Assembly: GCA_025765615.1 (NCBI GenBank)
Contig: JAIVFJ010000046.1
Location: 248,001-312,000 of the forward strand
Length of the DNA: 64,000 nucleotides
Origin: Zopfochytrium polystomum
Taxonomy: Eukaryota > Chytridiomycota > Chytridiomycetes > Chytridiales > Chytridiaceae
Reading direction: 5' to 3'
Position 1 is the stretch's first letter; every line of letters begins with the position of its first letter. Under the pieces are notes generated by a model, which saw only the letters and a list, made by a program, of their open reading frames with translations, did no database searches and was not told the origin of the DNA. Below, in pieces: positions 37,204-49,345 of this stretch. The position numbers were made by a program, and so were the translations under genes.

Positions 37204-37990
37204 CTCTGAATGCACTTACAGGCCACCACCTGTGCTGAGATGGACATTGCAGTACTCACGTCGGGTTTGGCCGATCATCCAAAGCGAAACTGATGTCCAT
37301 CAGCAGTGCAAGCGTCGCTGAATCAGTTCGTTCGAGGACACGCCAACACGCGACAGCATCGCGATTCTTGTTTTTGTACGATGCGCCAAAAAGGGCGGTT
37401 CACCACATGAGGTGTCGCTAGTGGGCGCAACACAAGACAATACGCCGAAAAACAGTGTGCCACGGTTTTATCTTATTGACGGATCCGCCCGAGAGCATAC
37501 CGTACCTCCATTTTTGATTTTTGATGGCGTATTTGGTATGTGCTGCCATGGCCCACATGACGATACAAGTTCATCTATTGCGATATTTTATTGATTTGGA
37601 TCCTTGATTCTTGCACTGCTCAATCCCAGTTTGTGAGACAAATGGTAGGAGCGAATGTTTTCTCTCGAATAGACACTTGAAAACCCCATTGCAGTATTAA
37701 GATCAACCTGGTTGATCTTAAACTTGATTCCAGATAAGGCCCACTTGTTCAGTTAGGAAAAGATAAAGGGCCCTCTAACCAAACCCTATCTTTTCAACTG
37801 GGATGCATTGCTCCAACCCCAGTGAAGGGGTGAGGAATCTGCATATTTGAAAGTTTAAAGTGCGTGCATATGAGAGAAGAGAAAGGTCTCGAGAGTCAAG
37901 AATGAGGCAACTTGGTCAAGAGAAAGGGAGAAGGTCCAAAAGGCAGAGTAAGGTAATAGCAACAAGAAAACAGATAGAGAATGAATGAGG
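37204..37990. other. Repeat-rich stretch, no supported gene
   Basis: Lower-GC sequence with short open frames only (for example 37412-37594). It may belong to the gypsy relic that follows, but no domain could be read. Confidence 0.4.
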
Positions 37991-38630
37991 TTTGATTCTA
38001 GTGCTGTTGATCTACTTAGTGGATTCTGGCTGATACCTATGCACCCTGATTACAGAGATCGCTTTTATGAGTTCACAAGGACTCCATGAGTTTAATGTGA
38101 TGCCTTTTACACGGCCAAAAGCCCCCCCCCCCTACATTCCAGCATGCTATGGATACTGTCCTTGCAGGAATGAAATGATTATAGTGTAGGGCATGTGTAG
38201 ACGACATTGCCGTCGTCTTCTCCCAATCTCTTGACAAACACTTTGTTCATCTGAAGAATGCCTTCGAACTGCTCAAAGAATTCAACTTGAAGCTGAAACC
38301 CTCCAAATGCAACTTCCTGTATGCCTACTTTGCCTTCCTTGGACACTGAATGTCACGAAATGGAGTGTGGAAGGATCCTGCTAAAACAGTTTCCTTGGAT
38401 ACATCCTGTACCAACAACCTTGAATCAGTTACCAGAATTCCCATGATTTGCAAATTACTTCAAACGCTTTATTACAAGTTGCACTGATAAAGCAGAACCA
38501 CTTTATAGGCTGGTGAAGCAGAATGAGTTCTTCAAGTGGACTCACGACCAGCAAAAATCATTTGAAACACTAGCTAATGACGACATCTTATACCGTCCTA
38601 CAACTCATCAAAAGATGATTCCCTACTGAT
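37991..38630 (+). mobile_element. Ty3/gypsy reverse transcriptase relic
   Basis: Reading across several stops and shifts, the plus strand shows gypsy RT signatures in order: a LLSGFWLIPMHPDYRDRF-like segment (about 38000-38070), an APPTFQHAMDTVLAG-like segment (38115-38165), the catalytic VDDIAVVFSQSLDKHF (about 38195-38240), LKEFNLKLKPSKCNF and YFAFLGH followed by a stop at 38347. A tether-like region with EPLYRLVKQNEFFKW and a decayed RNase H start (FETLANDDILYRP) follows to about 38610. No LTR pair can be matched to it. It is a decayed fossil. Confidence 0.75.
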
Positions 38631-38813
38631 ATACACAAAGTAAGTTACTTCTACAAATCTGCATTATCAAACAGATGTGATTTGCTTGCTACAATACATG
38701 ATGAGGCAGTTTGCAAGAAAGTATTTCATCGGCAGAGGCAAAGGCTGTTGGTGACTGTGCCTGGTGTGTTGAAAGGGCACCAACAGACTTGAGGAAGCAT
38801 AGAGTGAGAAGAC

Positions 38814-39046
38814 TGTAAACAGTCTACTGAGTGAGGGAGTGGAAAGAGTGAATGAAGTGGAGATGTGTGTTTGTGGTCCTTCTCTGCAACTTTGAGAGAA
38901 AGAGAAAAACTCTGTTATCAATAATTGATACATGATGTTGATATGCATACTGTAATAGTCATAAGGCAAGTGTGACTGGCAAAAACCTCGCCTTTATTAT
39001 CCGGTTGAGCAGAGGAGGTGGAAAACTGTTTACACCAGGTTTCTGT
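38814..39046 (-). mobile_element. Truncated copia-type LTR (family A), minus orientation
   Basis: The minus-strand copy ends in TGTTTACA at 38814 and carries the same internal blocks as the complete LTRs (CAAACACACATCTCCACTTC, GTATCAATTATTGATAACAG region, CTCTGCTCAACCGGATAATA). Its 5' part is lost near 39046. Confidence 0.8.
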
Positions 39047-39173
39047 TTGACTAAGGATGCCAACGGTTAATAAAGTTTCAGGATTTGGACTGGAACGGGC
39101 TTAGAATCCACGCCGGTATTAGGCCGGAACGCTCCGGTGCGGCGGCGGTGCAGGGGCGAAAGAAAAGCAGCAT

Positions 39174-39245
39174 AGGGGTGGAGTACTCAAAGGGATCATC
39201 AATAATGGGCAAGTGTACCCTGTGGGTCGAATCTCAACACAAGCG
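39174..39245 (+). mobile_element. Small fragment of copia internal sequence
   Basis: About 70 bases (GGAGTACTCAAAGGGATCAT and following) closely match the start of the copia open frame at 62590-62664 read on the minus strand. It is a displaced fragment lying between the LTR relic and the pogo copy. Confidence 0.7.
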
Positions 39246-39305
39246 TGGCTGTATCTGTCATTCCACCGCAAACAGAGAGAGAGATAGACAGGCATTTTTA
39301 AAAAA

Positions 39306-41045
39306 AAAGTACCAAGGGGATACGCTCACAGATGGAACCCCAAACCACCTTTTAGTTGCTTGATGGTACTTTCAATGCTATTTGTTTTATTTAATTTGGT
39401 TTTTGGTGAACCCACAATACATCAACCATAGTGAAAGCTTTCCTAAAAGAATACTTGAAAACACTCAAATCGACACCTTTCCAAGAATCCATGATCCATT
39501 TGCAAACTAACCTTCACTCAAGGCAATGTGCTGCCCTCCCTTTGTGAACACCTTACTCTTGGGAGACAACATCCACTTGCACCAAAACCTCCGCATCCTG
39601 TCCTTGAAGAGCTTGATTATTCCAACGTCCAATGACTGCAAAACAGAAGTGCAACCACCAGGAATCACAGCCAAGTGAGCACCCAGCGGTCATGACACTT
39701 TTCTTTGACTGCTTGTGTGAGATGAGCCTTGTGAGAGTCCAATACAAGTGCACTTCATTCCACATCAACACCATCAGCAAATGGCCCATTTGCTCCAAGG
39801 TACTGATGAAGTGTGGTCTGTTCATCCATGGAACCATTCTTTTGGAAGCAGATGGGAATGTCCAGGCCAAGTTGTTGCAAATCACTTTTCAGCTTGCACT
39901 AAGCAGGCCCCCCAGAGGCACCCTTGAATATGATCAGTGGCTACCCACGCACTGAAGACCATTTGAGCTGCAAGTCAACACAACTTTAATGCTCCTCACA
40001 AGAGCCTTGCTGGGAAAGCATGGCGGGTCTGGGTATCTGTCACTCAAGGGCCCAGGGTTCAAGTCACTACACCAGCTGTTGAAGGCAACAAGAGTACAGC
40101 CTTGAATCACTAGGAGTGGTGTGGTGGAGATGCCTGACGACCCTGCAAGTCTGTAGCACATGGGGTGGGTTTGCTGAGGTGACTCCTGGATGTAGTCTAT
40201 TATGGTTCACCATTGATGGCTCTTTCACTTCCGGGCCGAAACAATAAAATAAAAAACAACACAACTGTAAATCGAAGCTTGCTGTGCCCTGTTGTGTGAA
40301 TGACCACACTTTTTGATCCCTTCAAAGCCATTTTCCTCTTTGGCAGTATGTCAAAGTACACAGGCACCTCATCCATGTTCCAGATTTCCTTTTGGTCACC
40401 CCAGCAAACAAGGATATCCAAAAGGATTTGAAACTTTGGGGTCCAAGAATGAAGTTTTAATCTCAGCAGCATCAAAGCCCTTGCCATTTGCTTTTGGATC
40501 TCTGCTTCAATCAGCAAGGCAGAGTCCAATCAGACATCTGAATGGGACAGAGAAGAAATGGAATATCTTTGGAAAGACCAACAGTGTGATGGTGGTACAC
40601 TGCCTCCCAACCAAAGAATGGCGCATCATGAACCCATGCATCCATCCAGTGGAGGCAGTAAACATCCTGCGAGACTGTGAGTGATGCAGTGCAACATTAG
40701 CTAACAAGCTCAACAGGCTTACTGGTGCAGATCGACCCCCAAACCAGTCCATACATGGCGGTGCGAATCGAAAGAGTTGAAACAGGGTAACCATTGTATA
40801 TCATTAACATGATCCACTGAATCAAAACAGCCTCTTGCACTGGATGGGCAGCACAGGCATGGCAGGTGATCTCAATTGCATGCTTTATTTGTATCTGACC
40901 ATTGGCCAGCTCATCCTTCAACCCACAAGGGCAGTCGTTTCCTCTTTGCATTCCCCTTGATTGCAATGACAGACTACCAGAGCAGCATCCTTCATGCATG
41001 CAGTCACACATGAACGAGGCACGCCCACCTTAGCAGCAGCCTTGT
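39306..41045 (-). mobile_element. Pogo-like DNA transposon copy 1 (interrupted)
   Basis: The minus strand carries broken DDE_1 transposase pieces. At 40200-40529: QKEIWNMDEVPVYFDILPKR and GSKSVVIHTTGHSKLRFTVV, including the first catalytic Asp region. At 39553-39960: VYFDI-downstream sequence matching copy 2, including the reversed equivalents of FMDEQTMLNQYLG and of the second Asp motif VLDSHKAH. The 3' end, read on the minus strand, is GAGCGTATCCCCTTGGTACT near 39306, shared with copy 2. The 5' limit is set by similarity to a fragment at 56930-57046. A SINE splits the transposase at 39986-40256. Confidence 0.78.
39986..40256 (+). mobile_element. tRNA-derived SINE with 10-bp target-site duplication
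   Basis: 271-base insertion inside the pogo transposase, flanked by identical CAACACAACT at 39976-39985 and 40257-40266; copy 2 of pogo (48716-48780) has the uninterrupted site. The head contains a B-box-like GGGTTCAAGTC (about 40047-40057) in a tRNA-like context, and the element ends in an A-rich tail (ACAATAAAATAAAAAA) directly before the second duplication. Head, tail and target duplication are the full set of SINE hallmarks. No open frame. Confidence 0.8.
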
Positions 41046-41521
41046 TGCGTCACATGGAATGCGCCTTCGCAGTTTGAATGCGAATGCGAGATCAAATTGG
41101 TATTTCCGTGCTATCTGTCTGCGGGAGGCAGAGTGATCGTGGGAGCAGGATGAGGACTTTTTTTTTTTTTTCTCTAATTATTGTTTTTCTTTCCTTTGCA
41201 TGGTCGCTCAGTGATTCTTCATTGTAAAAACTCCACAGGAACCAACAGGTGATTCATCGTTACCACTTACAACCGCAGAGCAAACCAAATTGTGGAACTC
41301 AAAGCGAGCAATGAAAAATCAGGTACGGCGAGGAGACAAATCGTGAGCAGCCTTGCATGACACCCCAAATAAAGAGGTCTCGCGTCGAACCCCATTTCGA
41401 AAATAGGAGGGAAAAAAAGGTCAAAGCAACAAAAGCAAAAGAAACAAAGCGACCCCGACAAAGTCAACGGCCGCTGTGCGATTAATTGAGCAATGAAATC
41501 TCAGAGAGGGAAGTGGCTTGT

Positions 41522-44500
41522 TCAGAAGCTTCCACCTCGCGATATCTGGGAAGGACAAAGTAAATGGCAAAGGTTGTTGAGATGGCTGAGAAATCAGGAC
41601 ACTCACCTTATCCCTTATTACCGACAGGAACTGAACGTAGCTGTGGCTCATATCTACTCGGTCTTCAATCAGTTGGGACAGAAACGTCATTTTCAGGTTA
41701 GGGTCTCCATCCTCCTTTACAATCCAGACGTGAGGGAAGGTTGTCATCATCAGCAGCCGGAGCGTTCGGATTTTGCGGATCATTTCGAGAACTCGCTGGC
41801 TGAACTCGTTGGGCAAGACAGGCAGTGTCGCCTATTGAAGTGGTGAAGCCGGGGGAAGTCAGCAGTCCATATATATCTCTCTGGTACTTGTCAAACCTTT
41901 CCAGGGACGACGGCCTCGTACGCCGGTTTATCAAAAAGCATCTGGCAAAGCTGGGGAGCGACACCTTTGCCCAACCAAATGTAAATATCCTGGCCGTTCT
42001 CCAGAAGGAAAATGCCGCCGCGGTCCAGCTTTTCCGAGCTCAGGTTCAACAAGGGCGGGAAGGTCAAGCTTTCTCCTGCCTTCTCGGGAGTAGGCTCGAG
42101 CGTATGCAGGGCCCAAAACCGCGGGTGCAGGGAGGTCATGCACAACTCCGGCGGGTACACATACATCATAGACAAGGCGTACGACCGCAAATCGCTGGGG
42201 ACGATGCCGTTTGTGCGGAAAGCAGTCTTATAAAAATGATTAGGCATTCAGTTCGCACGATAGGATGCAATAGGAGGAGTACTCACATGCTTCAAAATTC
42301 CAAGTGATAACAGAGGGAGGAGGCTGAGATTCTCGGGCAAAAGCAGTTGCGAGCTTTGCCCTTGAGACGTGAAGTTAGACTTGTACGAATTTGAGAGAGC
42401 AAGAAGAGTGTTCAATATATTATCCCGAGCAAAGTCGATGTTGTTGGAAAGGGACTGTTCAACGGCTACAGCGCAATCAGACTGAGTATGGCCACTGCCT
42501 TGCAAGAAACACACCACACCTTTTTTCGCCATCAAAGTTGAAATGGCGATCTGGTCAGCTGAAGAGAATACATCTGCTAAATTTGGCGTGACTGGCAACG
42601 ACAGTGTTATGACTCGGATACGCCGCTCGCCGTTACTGCTGGTATGCAAGAGAGCAGTTTGGAAACACGCTGTTTGAGTGCTAATAGGGTCCGTAATCAT
42701 CATCTCGATGGCGTAAGAGTTGTCCGGGCTCACGTTGGGGAGCGCAAGGAGATCTGTTGACCGGAGGAAGAAATTGCCATGAAATGACGCCATCCGAATG
42801 CCTTTCGAAGCCCGCACACGAAGGACTGCTTCAAGCCCAATGGGTCGCGACAGGAAGTGGCTTAATTCAGTAGAAAACTTCTGTGCGTCCTCCGGCCTCG
42901 CCGCATTAAATCCAGGGAAATAGTACGTCGATCCACCAGTGAACTTTGCGCAGCCGCCTTGACCATCGTGAGAATAATGAAGGCCGACGAAAATTACACC
43001 TACTTAGGGTTGCAATATCTCCGTATTGTGGTGATGTGCAGAAAATGTCGATACTGACTTGAGAGCGGGAACAATCAACTGCCAAACTCTTGTAAAAGCC
43101 ATTGGCAGGTTGAAGAAGAACGACCTCCTGGAGAGACGTGTTTGTTTACAGGGAATATAATGGTAAAACAATTTTTCTTGCCTTCGGAGTTCCCAAAATT
43201 TTCGGATCTTCGCGGGATTTTAGACTTCCGTCGCCAACGCTTGGAAGTGAGCTTTGCATAACAACAATTTTTCCACCGATCGGAGCCTGAATGAGTTGTT
43301 ACTAATGAATGTTCTCTCCATCAAAAAAAAAAAGGCGCACAATTAGCTTGAAGGCTGCAAGCAATGCTTTCGGCAGAGCGTTTTGAGAATTGGCTGTAGT
43401 CTTGTACATTTCGCTCAAGCTTGTCAACAACTTGCATATTGTCGATCGGGATTCAGCGAGCGGGACCAGAAGGTCGCACGGCAGGGGTAAAAACGTTTCC
43501 TCCAGGTCAGAAACTACAAGCATTTGCGGTTCCGAAAGATTTGCCTTTTTTTGTTTACGATCCTGTTATTTGGAACTAGCAAAGGCTCGGGGCTTACCGA
43601 TAAATTGTAGAAGTGTAAAGAGCTGTCAACCGTGATAAATGCTACCTTCGTTCGATTGTCCGTGTTGGGAATTCGGTCCAAAGTATCAAGAATCGTTTTC
43701 GCCGCCACGGCAACCATCCCCGACTGTACAGCAGGGAACGACACATCGATTACGAATACCATGACAACAGGTTGTGGGGGGCGGACCATGTACTCTTGAG
43801 GAGCTTGGTATTCTACCACAGAATGCGTTAACTCTGTTCGCTTCATTCGATCGACTTGGGTACGAGTCTCGGGATCCCAATCATAAAAGCCGGGTACTTC
43901 ATTCGTGAGGTAACACATGTTACACTTCCATCGCGTCCCTTGCTCTACAAATTGTACCCAAGGGTTAATGTAGGCACGGCAGCGACGGCAGCGAACGATC
44001 TGTGGGGAGCTAATAATTGGAACGGGCTCCTCTCCAGGAAGAATATGACGATAGGGTGTCACAATAAGGCCAAAAGGTATTTTGCTCTTTCCGATTAAGT
44101 TTGGACTCTGGGGAATAAAATTAACGGTGCATCGTTTGTACGAAGGAGGGCAAATCGCGTTCGGAGATTGTGAAACAGAGAATTGCGAGGAGAGGGTGGG
44201 CTGGTAGTTCAGCCCCAGAGTGTCGTTCGGGTTCACATGCCGCTGCAGCAAATTAACCATGTTCGAGTTCCAAGCGGGCCTCTGTTTTGGATAACACGTA
44301 AGAAGCAAAGAAAGCAGCCAAACAAATGAACCAAACAAACCTGGTTCTCTACACTCATATTTTGTACTCCCTGCGTAACCGTGCTCATTCCAGAAACAGC
44401 AGTCTGACCGAACCCTGGTGAATACGGCCCCACGCTGCCATACGAGTTCGCCACGGGCGTCTGCTTCGACCCAAATTGCGGAGTCGCGGCGGGAGTGATG

Positions 44501-45213
44501 AAGGAGGGCGGTTGCACAGGGGCGAAGGCCGGTTGCGCCAACCCACCGGCTGGAGCATTGCCGGCAGGGCCAGTTGGCGGAGGTTGCGTTGGGTAAGCGG
44601 ACACAGAAGATCCATCGACTGGGGCGTAGGCTCGCCGGGCTCGATTTGTTGTTGAAACCGATGAGCTTGGGGGGGTTATATCAAATGGTGCCTGAGGAAA
44701 GTGCGACGGTGGTCGTGCTGCTGAAGGAGTGCCGCCGTTCGCAAATGCTGTACTGGCTGGCGTCAATGAAGTCCCGGTGCCGTTGCTTCCGGACCGGTCC
44801 ATGACGGGGTACCCAGTTGTAGGAGGTCCAGGAACAAACGTATTGGTCTGGGGACCTGTTGGCCGAATAACTCCTCCGGCTGGGGTGGTCGGTGGCTGAC
44901 CCCCGAATGGCGGCTGAGGATAGCCCGCGGGACGAGAGGGGAGGGAGCCTGCAGATATAGGTGGTGCTCCAGGATAGGGCCCGACGGCGTACGCTGAGGG
45001 ATTCAGCTGAGTTCCGGCCGTGGGAAAAGTTGGCCTGGGGGGAGGACCTTGACTCGGCAACGCAGCGCCAGATCCAGCGGGTGGACCCGCTTGACCTTGA
45101 GAAACAGCTGAACCTGCGACGCCAACAGGCCTCGTTCCTGCAGTTTGGGGTCCCGGGTTAGGCCGATAAGGGGGACGGTTTGGCTGTTGGTGCTGCGAAA
45201 ATGGCTGAGACAT
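41522..45213 (-). CDS. SEC24: COPII coat subunit SEC24
   Basis: Cargo-binding subunit of the COPII inner coat at ER exit sites. ATG 45213 starts a Pro/Gln/Gly-rich ~270-residue N-terminus ([20 protein letters not shown] and repeats rich in PP and GP). After an intron, [21 protein letters not shown] sequence, [20 protein letters not shown] and the zinc finger [14 protein letters not shown] with WKCNMC are clear. The trunk has [20 protein letters not shown] and [18 protein letters not shown]. The beta-sandwich and helical parts follow ([50 protein letters not shown]). The gelsolin-like end has [18 protein letters not shown] and [20 protein letters not shown]. The last intron joins QFLSVIRDK to ISRGGSF and TGA 41522-41524. 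Identification is secure. Confidence 0.95.
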
Positions 45214-45845
45214 TGGAGCAAATTGCGCGTTGACACTCCTGATTTGGAGGAAGGGAATTTAGCTTACGGTGAAGGAAAGGAGCAGAAGATAGCGAGTGAC
45301 AGCTCATCGCGACGCCCAGCAAGACCATAGTGGCGGCGATACATCATTCGCCCCAGTACTTAAGGCAACTGAGGGTCCAACAGATGATGAAAGAAAAATG
45401 ATGGGCTGTCACCGATGAAATTGCAATCATCAACATGAAGCTAGGCAACCGGAAGCCATATCATCCAATGTGGGTAGGCTGATTATGGACTGATCATGCC
45501 CGACGGAAGCCCTCTCGCCGGCTCATTGGGCGGTCGCGTTGCGATACTCATTTCGCGATAGGAAACTGCAAAGGGCTCCCAAGTCGTCCCAATGCACACG
45601 CCGAGGAGGTGGGCGCACGAAGTTCCAGGACTTACTGTGTGGGACGAGGAAGAACGACCAACCAGCAAGCCAAAGGAAAAAAAACAACAATTACAGTGGG
45701 GTCAAAAAAACTTGAACAAGATAAAAAAAAAGAAAAATACTTGAGGCAAAGCCCTCAATCTCACCTCCTTGGATAATCCACCACGCAGGCAACCTGTTGC
45801 TGGATTGAAAGGACAATGATTGTTGTGGCAGGCCACGTTGTTAAA
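45214..45845. promoter_or_regulatory. SEC24 5' region and repeat margin
   Basis: The SEC24 promoter lies here on the minus strand. From about 45690 the sequence turns into repeat DNA: TACAGTGGGGTCAAAAAAAC at 45692 resembles a Tc1/mariner terminal repeat with its TA target, and 45741-45847 matches 28327-28430. No gene is seen. Confidence 0.45.
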
Positions 45846-46073
45846 AGTTTTCCTCTTCCTCTGCTCAAGCAGATAATATAGGAGAGGTTTTTACCCTGTG
45901 CTGGTCACACTCGACTAGCAACTATTACAGCATGCATATCATCATCATGTATCAATAATTCATAACAGAGTTTTTTCTGTTCCTCTCCAAGTTGGGGAGA
46001 AGGACCACCCACAAACACACATCTCAACTTCATTCACTCCTTCCACTCACTCACTCAGAGTAGACTGTTTACA
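45846..46073 (+). mobile_element. 5'-truncated copia-type LTR (family A)
   Basis: Begins CTCTTCCTCTGCTCAAGCAG and ends TAGACTGTTTACA, matching the 3' 230 bases of the complete LTRs. A TATA-containing segment (CAGTATAAAAGGGGTAGCCC, about 46340) follows before the opposite-facing LTR at 46439. Confidence 0.82.
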
Positions 46074-46438
46074 ACCTGCCCATTGACTGCCACTCGAGCA
46101 TGGAGGTACGCAGACAACCTGTTGACTTCCACTTAGATAGACAGGCAGCCTGAACTTCCTTCCTTTTTGAATTTCGCCACTGCATTTCAATTGGACACCA
46201 AAGACCATGGATGTTCTGGTCAAACCAGTGTGATGCAACAATGATGTCATGCCTGCCTCCTGAATCCTCAGAGTCTAAACTCTATCTCTCAGAGCTATAA
46301 GGCTATCACCAAAGTCTGATTCCTGAGACCACCTGCAGTATAAAAGGGGTAGCCCCAGCAGCTCCGAAGAAGCATCATTCCAGATCCTGATCACAACTGC
46401 CTGCTCTCTCGCTTCCCTCGAGTACAACAAACAAAAAC

Positions 46439-46851
46439 TGCAAACAGTCTACTCTGAGTGAGTGAGTGGAAGGAGTGAATGAAGTGGAGATGTGTGTTTG
46501 TGGGTGGTCCTTCTCCCCAACTTGGAGAGGAACAGAAAAAAACTCTGTTATGAATTATTGATACATGATGATGATATGCATGCTGTAATAGTTGCTAGGC
46601 GAGTGTGACCAGCACAGGGTAAAAACCTCTCCTATATTATCTGCTTGAGCAGAGGAGGAGGGAAACTGTTTAACTGGGTTTCTGTTCCAGTTAACACTGG
46701 GAGTATATGTCAACAGCACAAGCCATTGCCCAGGTCTGCATTGGCAGAGGCTCGCTCTCCCATGGGCATCATGAGAACAATAACTGACAGTCACAATAGG
46801 TTCAGGTCTGTCATGTGCCTCTTGCTACTAACCAGTCAGTTCCCCCTAACA
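46439..46851 (-). mobile_element. Complete copia-type LTR (family A), minus orientation
   Basis: 413 bases on the minus strand, starting TGTTAGGGGGAACTGACTGG and ending GACTGTTTGCA. All internal blocks of the family are present. It faces the truncated copy at 45846-46073 head to head, so the two form a long inverted repeat about 365 bases apart. Confidence 0.87.
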
Positions 46852-48715
46852 AAAACCATTACTGTTATCCGAGCCACCATGCCCTCTACCTTGACCTGCA
46901 AAGCTGTTCAAGCACTACCTTGGGTCGATACCTTGTTTGTATAGGGCACTTCACTCTTACAAGCAAAGGTGTTCTACATTCCAAACAAGATGAGTCTGGC
47001 TGAGAGCACTGGCTCTCCATCTACCTTGGCAACAAAGGGCTCTTTGCTCTTAACAAGAAAAGGGCTCACGCTCTAAACAAGCTTTCTCACTCCACGCCAA
47101 CTCAAGTCTGTTGGTGCCCTTTCAGCACACCAGGCACAATCACCAACAGTAGCACACTCGCGTCGACTCACCGCCTGGCCAGCTCATTGTGACGCAAGAA
47201 AGAAAGAGAGAGAGTGTGAGAGAGAACGAGAGGGAGCAGAGAGATCTGAGAGGGAGTGCGTGTATGTGGCGTGTGGGGTGGGGAATGGGCATGAGTGATT
47301 GTGCCGATCGTGTTGTGTCGCGTCGCTGTCCACCTCAGATGGGATGGTCGGAGTCGCCTAAACTCGCTCGCACCCCCGCACCAAAGCAGGTTGAATTTGT
47401 GTGTGGGGATTTGCGTCGATGTCTTCGTTTTCGTGTTTTTTGGTTTTTGTTATGGTGTTTTTCCCTTTTTCTCTTTTCTCTCTTTCACCTTTTCTATAAG
47501 AAATTTCTTGGAGAAACAGGTGAGGTGTCACTTGCGGAATCAGCGCAAGGTGAGGCCTTGTGTGTCCTGTGGTGGGTTGTTCAACCCTCTTGAGCAAGGG
47601 CTGCCTACTCTGCTTGGACTGAACGGACAGCCAACCAAAGACAACAAGAACAACCCCCCTCACCTGTGACGAGGGTGCCTTGCAAGGCCTTGCTTTGTGA
47701 TACTCAAGCCTCACCAGTGGCAGGAAAATCTGTTCACAACGTTGAGATCTTGGCTGCCTTGCTTTCCACCCATACTAATTGACCTCCCAACGCACCCCAC
47801 TTAAAATGAAAAAAAGTAATATGGGTATCAATGGAATCTACGCAGTCCAGGGAATAGTGGGGGTCTTGTTCTTGGTGGTGGGGTTCGGAAAAAAAAATTT
47901 GTTTTTAATTAGGACACAAAAGACAGATCGCCAAGGTGTCGCAGCCGAACCAACGTCGAGCAGCCCCGGATGCGCCGCACTGCGGATCGCGCCGTCCACC
48001 CCGGAGACATGCGCCCTGTGTCGCCGAGTGCAGGTGCGGGGGAAGAGGAGAATGACGCGAACGAGCAGGTCGCCCCGCCAACGCCACCGCGCAACCCGTA
48101 CTCTTTCCCACCCCACTGCCGTCGCCGCGGGCCAACGCGCGCCCGAGACGGCCGTCGCGCTCGCGACGGCGTCCACCTCCTCTTTCTCCACCGCCGCCGC
48201 CGACAACAGCAGGGAGTCTGTTGAGACGCGCGGCGGTCCCCGCGGTCTTTGAGAGTGGAGCGGCGAAGATCCGACGGGCGATGCCCCGCACCCGCACCTG
48301 CAACCGCAGCAGCAGCAGCGTCGTCGTCCCAAAAACTTCCTGCCAACTTCGAGCGTGGGCCTTCGGGTCGTTGCCGTCACTGCCCGATACCGCTGCTGGC
48401 AAAGCTCACGGCGGGGGAGGCGGCGGCAGAGGGGGAGACGCTGTACGCACCCCCTGGACACCAATATTCGTATCGCGGCCACTGATGCCGCGCCGACACT
48501 GAGCACGACGAGCCGCTCGTGATCGCGTTAATCGTTGGTACTGTCGCCGGTGGGTATCCCAAAATGCCGCCTGCCGACACCGCCTCCACATTGACATGTC
48601 CAGCTTGTCCCGTTCGTTGCTGCCTCATTTGTGTTGGACAATGCCACCCCACAGCCGCGAGCAGCGATGAGTTGGGGACATTTACGATTGCAAGGGTTGT
48701 GATGTCAGCTTGGCT
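46852..48715. other. Repeat margin and GC-rich island without a confident gene
   Basis: 46852-47780 is repeat-like DNA with GAGA-rich and T-rich stretches. 47103-47156 is an inverted match of 38741-38795. 47930-48700 is strongly GC-rich and open in five of six frames, as expected from base composition, with AGCAGCAGC and CCGCCG runs. Candidate frames (minus 47838-48506, plus 47779-48252) show no family features. It could be a decayed or unrecognised native gene. Confidence 0.45.
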
Positions 48716-49345
48716 TCGCACAACAGGGCACAGCAAGCTCTGATTCACAGTTATGTTGACTTGCAGCTCAAATGGTCTTCAGTGGGTAGCCACTGATTAT
48801 TTTCAAGGGTGCCCCTGGAGACCTGCTGACCGCCCTGAAAAGTGAGTTGCAGCAACTGGGCTTGGACGTTCCGATCTGCGTCCAAAAGTATGGTTTCATG
48901 GATGAACAGACCATGCTTAATCAGTACCTTGGAGCAAATGGGCCATTCGCTGATGGCGTTGATGTGGAAAGAAGGGTGCTTGTGTTGGACTCTCACAAGG
49001 CTCATCTCACACAAGCAGTCAAAGAAAAGTGTCATGACGAGCTGGGTGTTGACTTGGCTGTGATTCCAAGTGGTTACACCCCTGTTTTGCAGCTATGGGA
49101 TGTTGGAATCATCAAGCTGTTCAAGGACATGAGGTTTTGGTGTGAGTGGATGTTGCCTCCTGAGAGTCTGCTGTTTTCTAAGGTATCCAAAGTGTCCTGA
49201 GTGAAAGTTGGTTTGCAAATGGGTCTTGGATGCTTGGAAAGGTGTTGGTTTGAGTGTTTTCGGTAATTCTTTTTGGAAAATAAACAAAGTAGCAACTGAA
49301 AGGTGGTTTGGGGTTCCATCTGTGAGTGTATCCCCTTAATACTTT
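48716..49345 (+). mobile_element. Pogo-like DNA transposon copy 2 (5' truncated)
   Basis: Begins inside the transposase at the TTGHSKL segment, where a TGA now interrupts, and continues with FMDEQTMLNQYLGANGPFAD, VLVLDSHKAHLTQAVKEK (second catalytic Asp), LAVIPSGYTPVLQLWDVGII (third Asp region) and FKDMRFWCEWMLP, as in DDE_1 (pogo/Tigger) proteins. The 3' end, GTGAGTGTATCCCCTTAATA, matches copy 1. It lacks the N-terminal DNA-binding part and is inactive. Confidence 0.82.
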
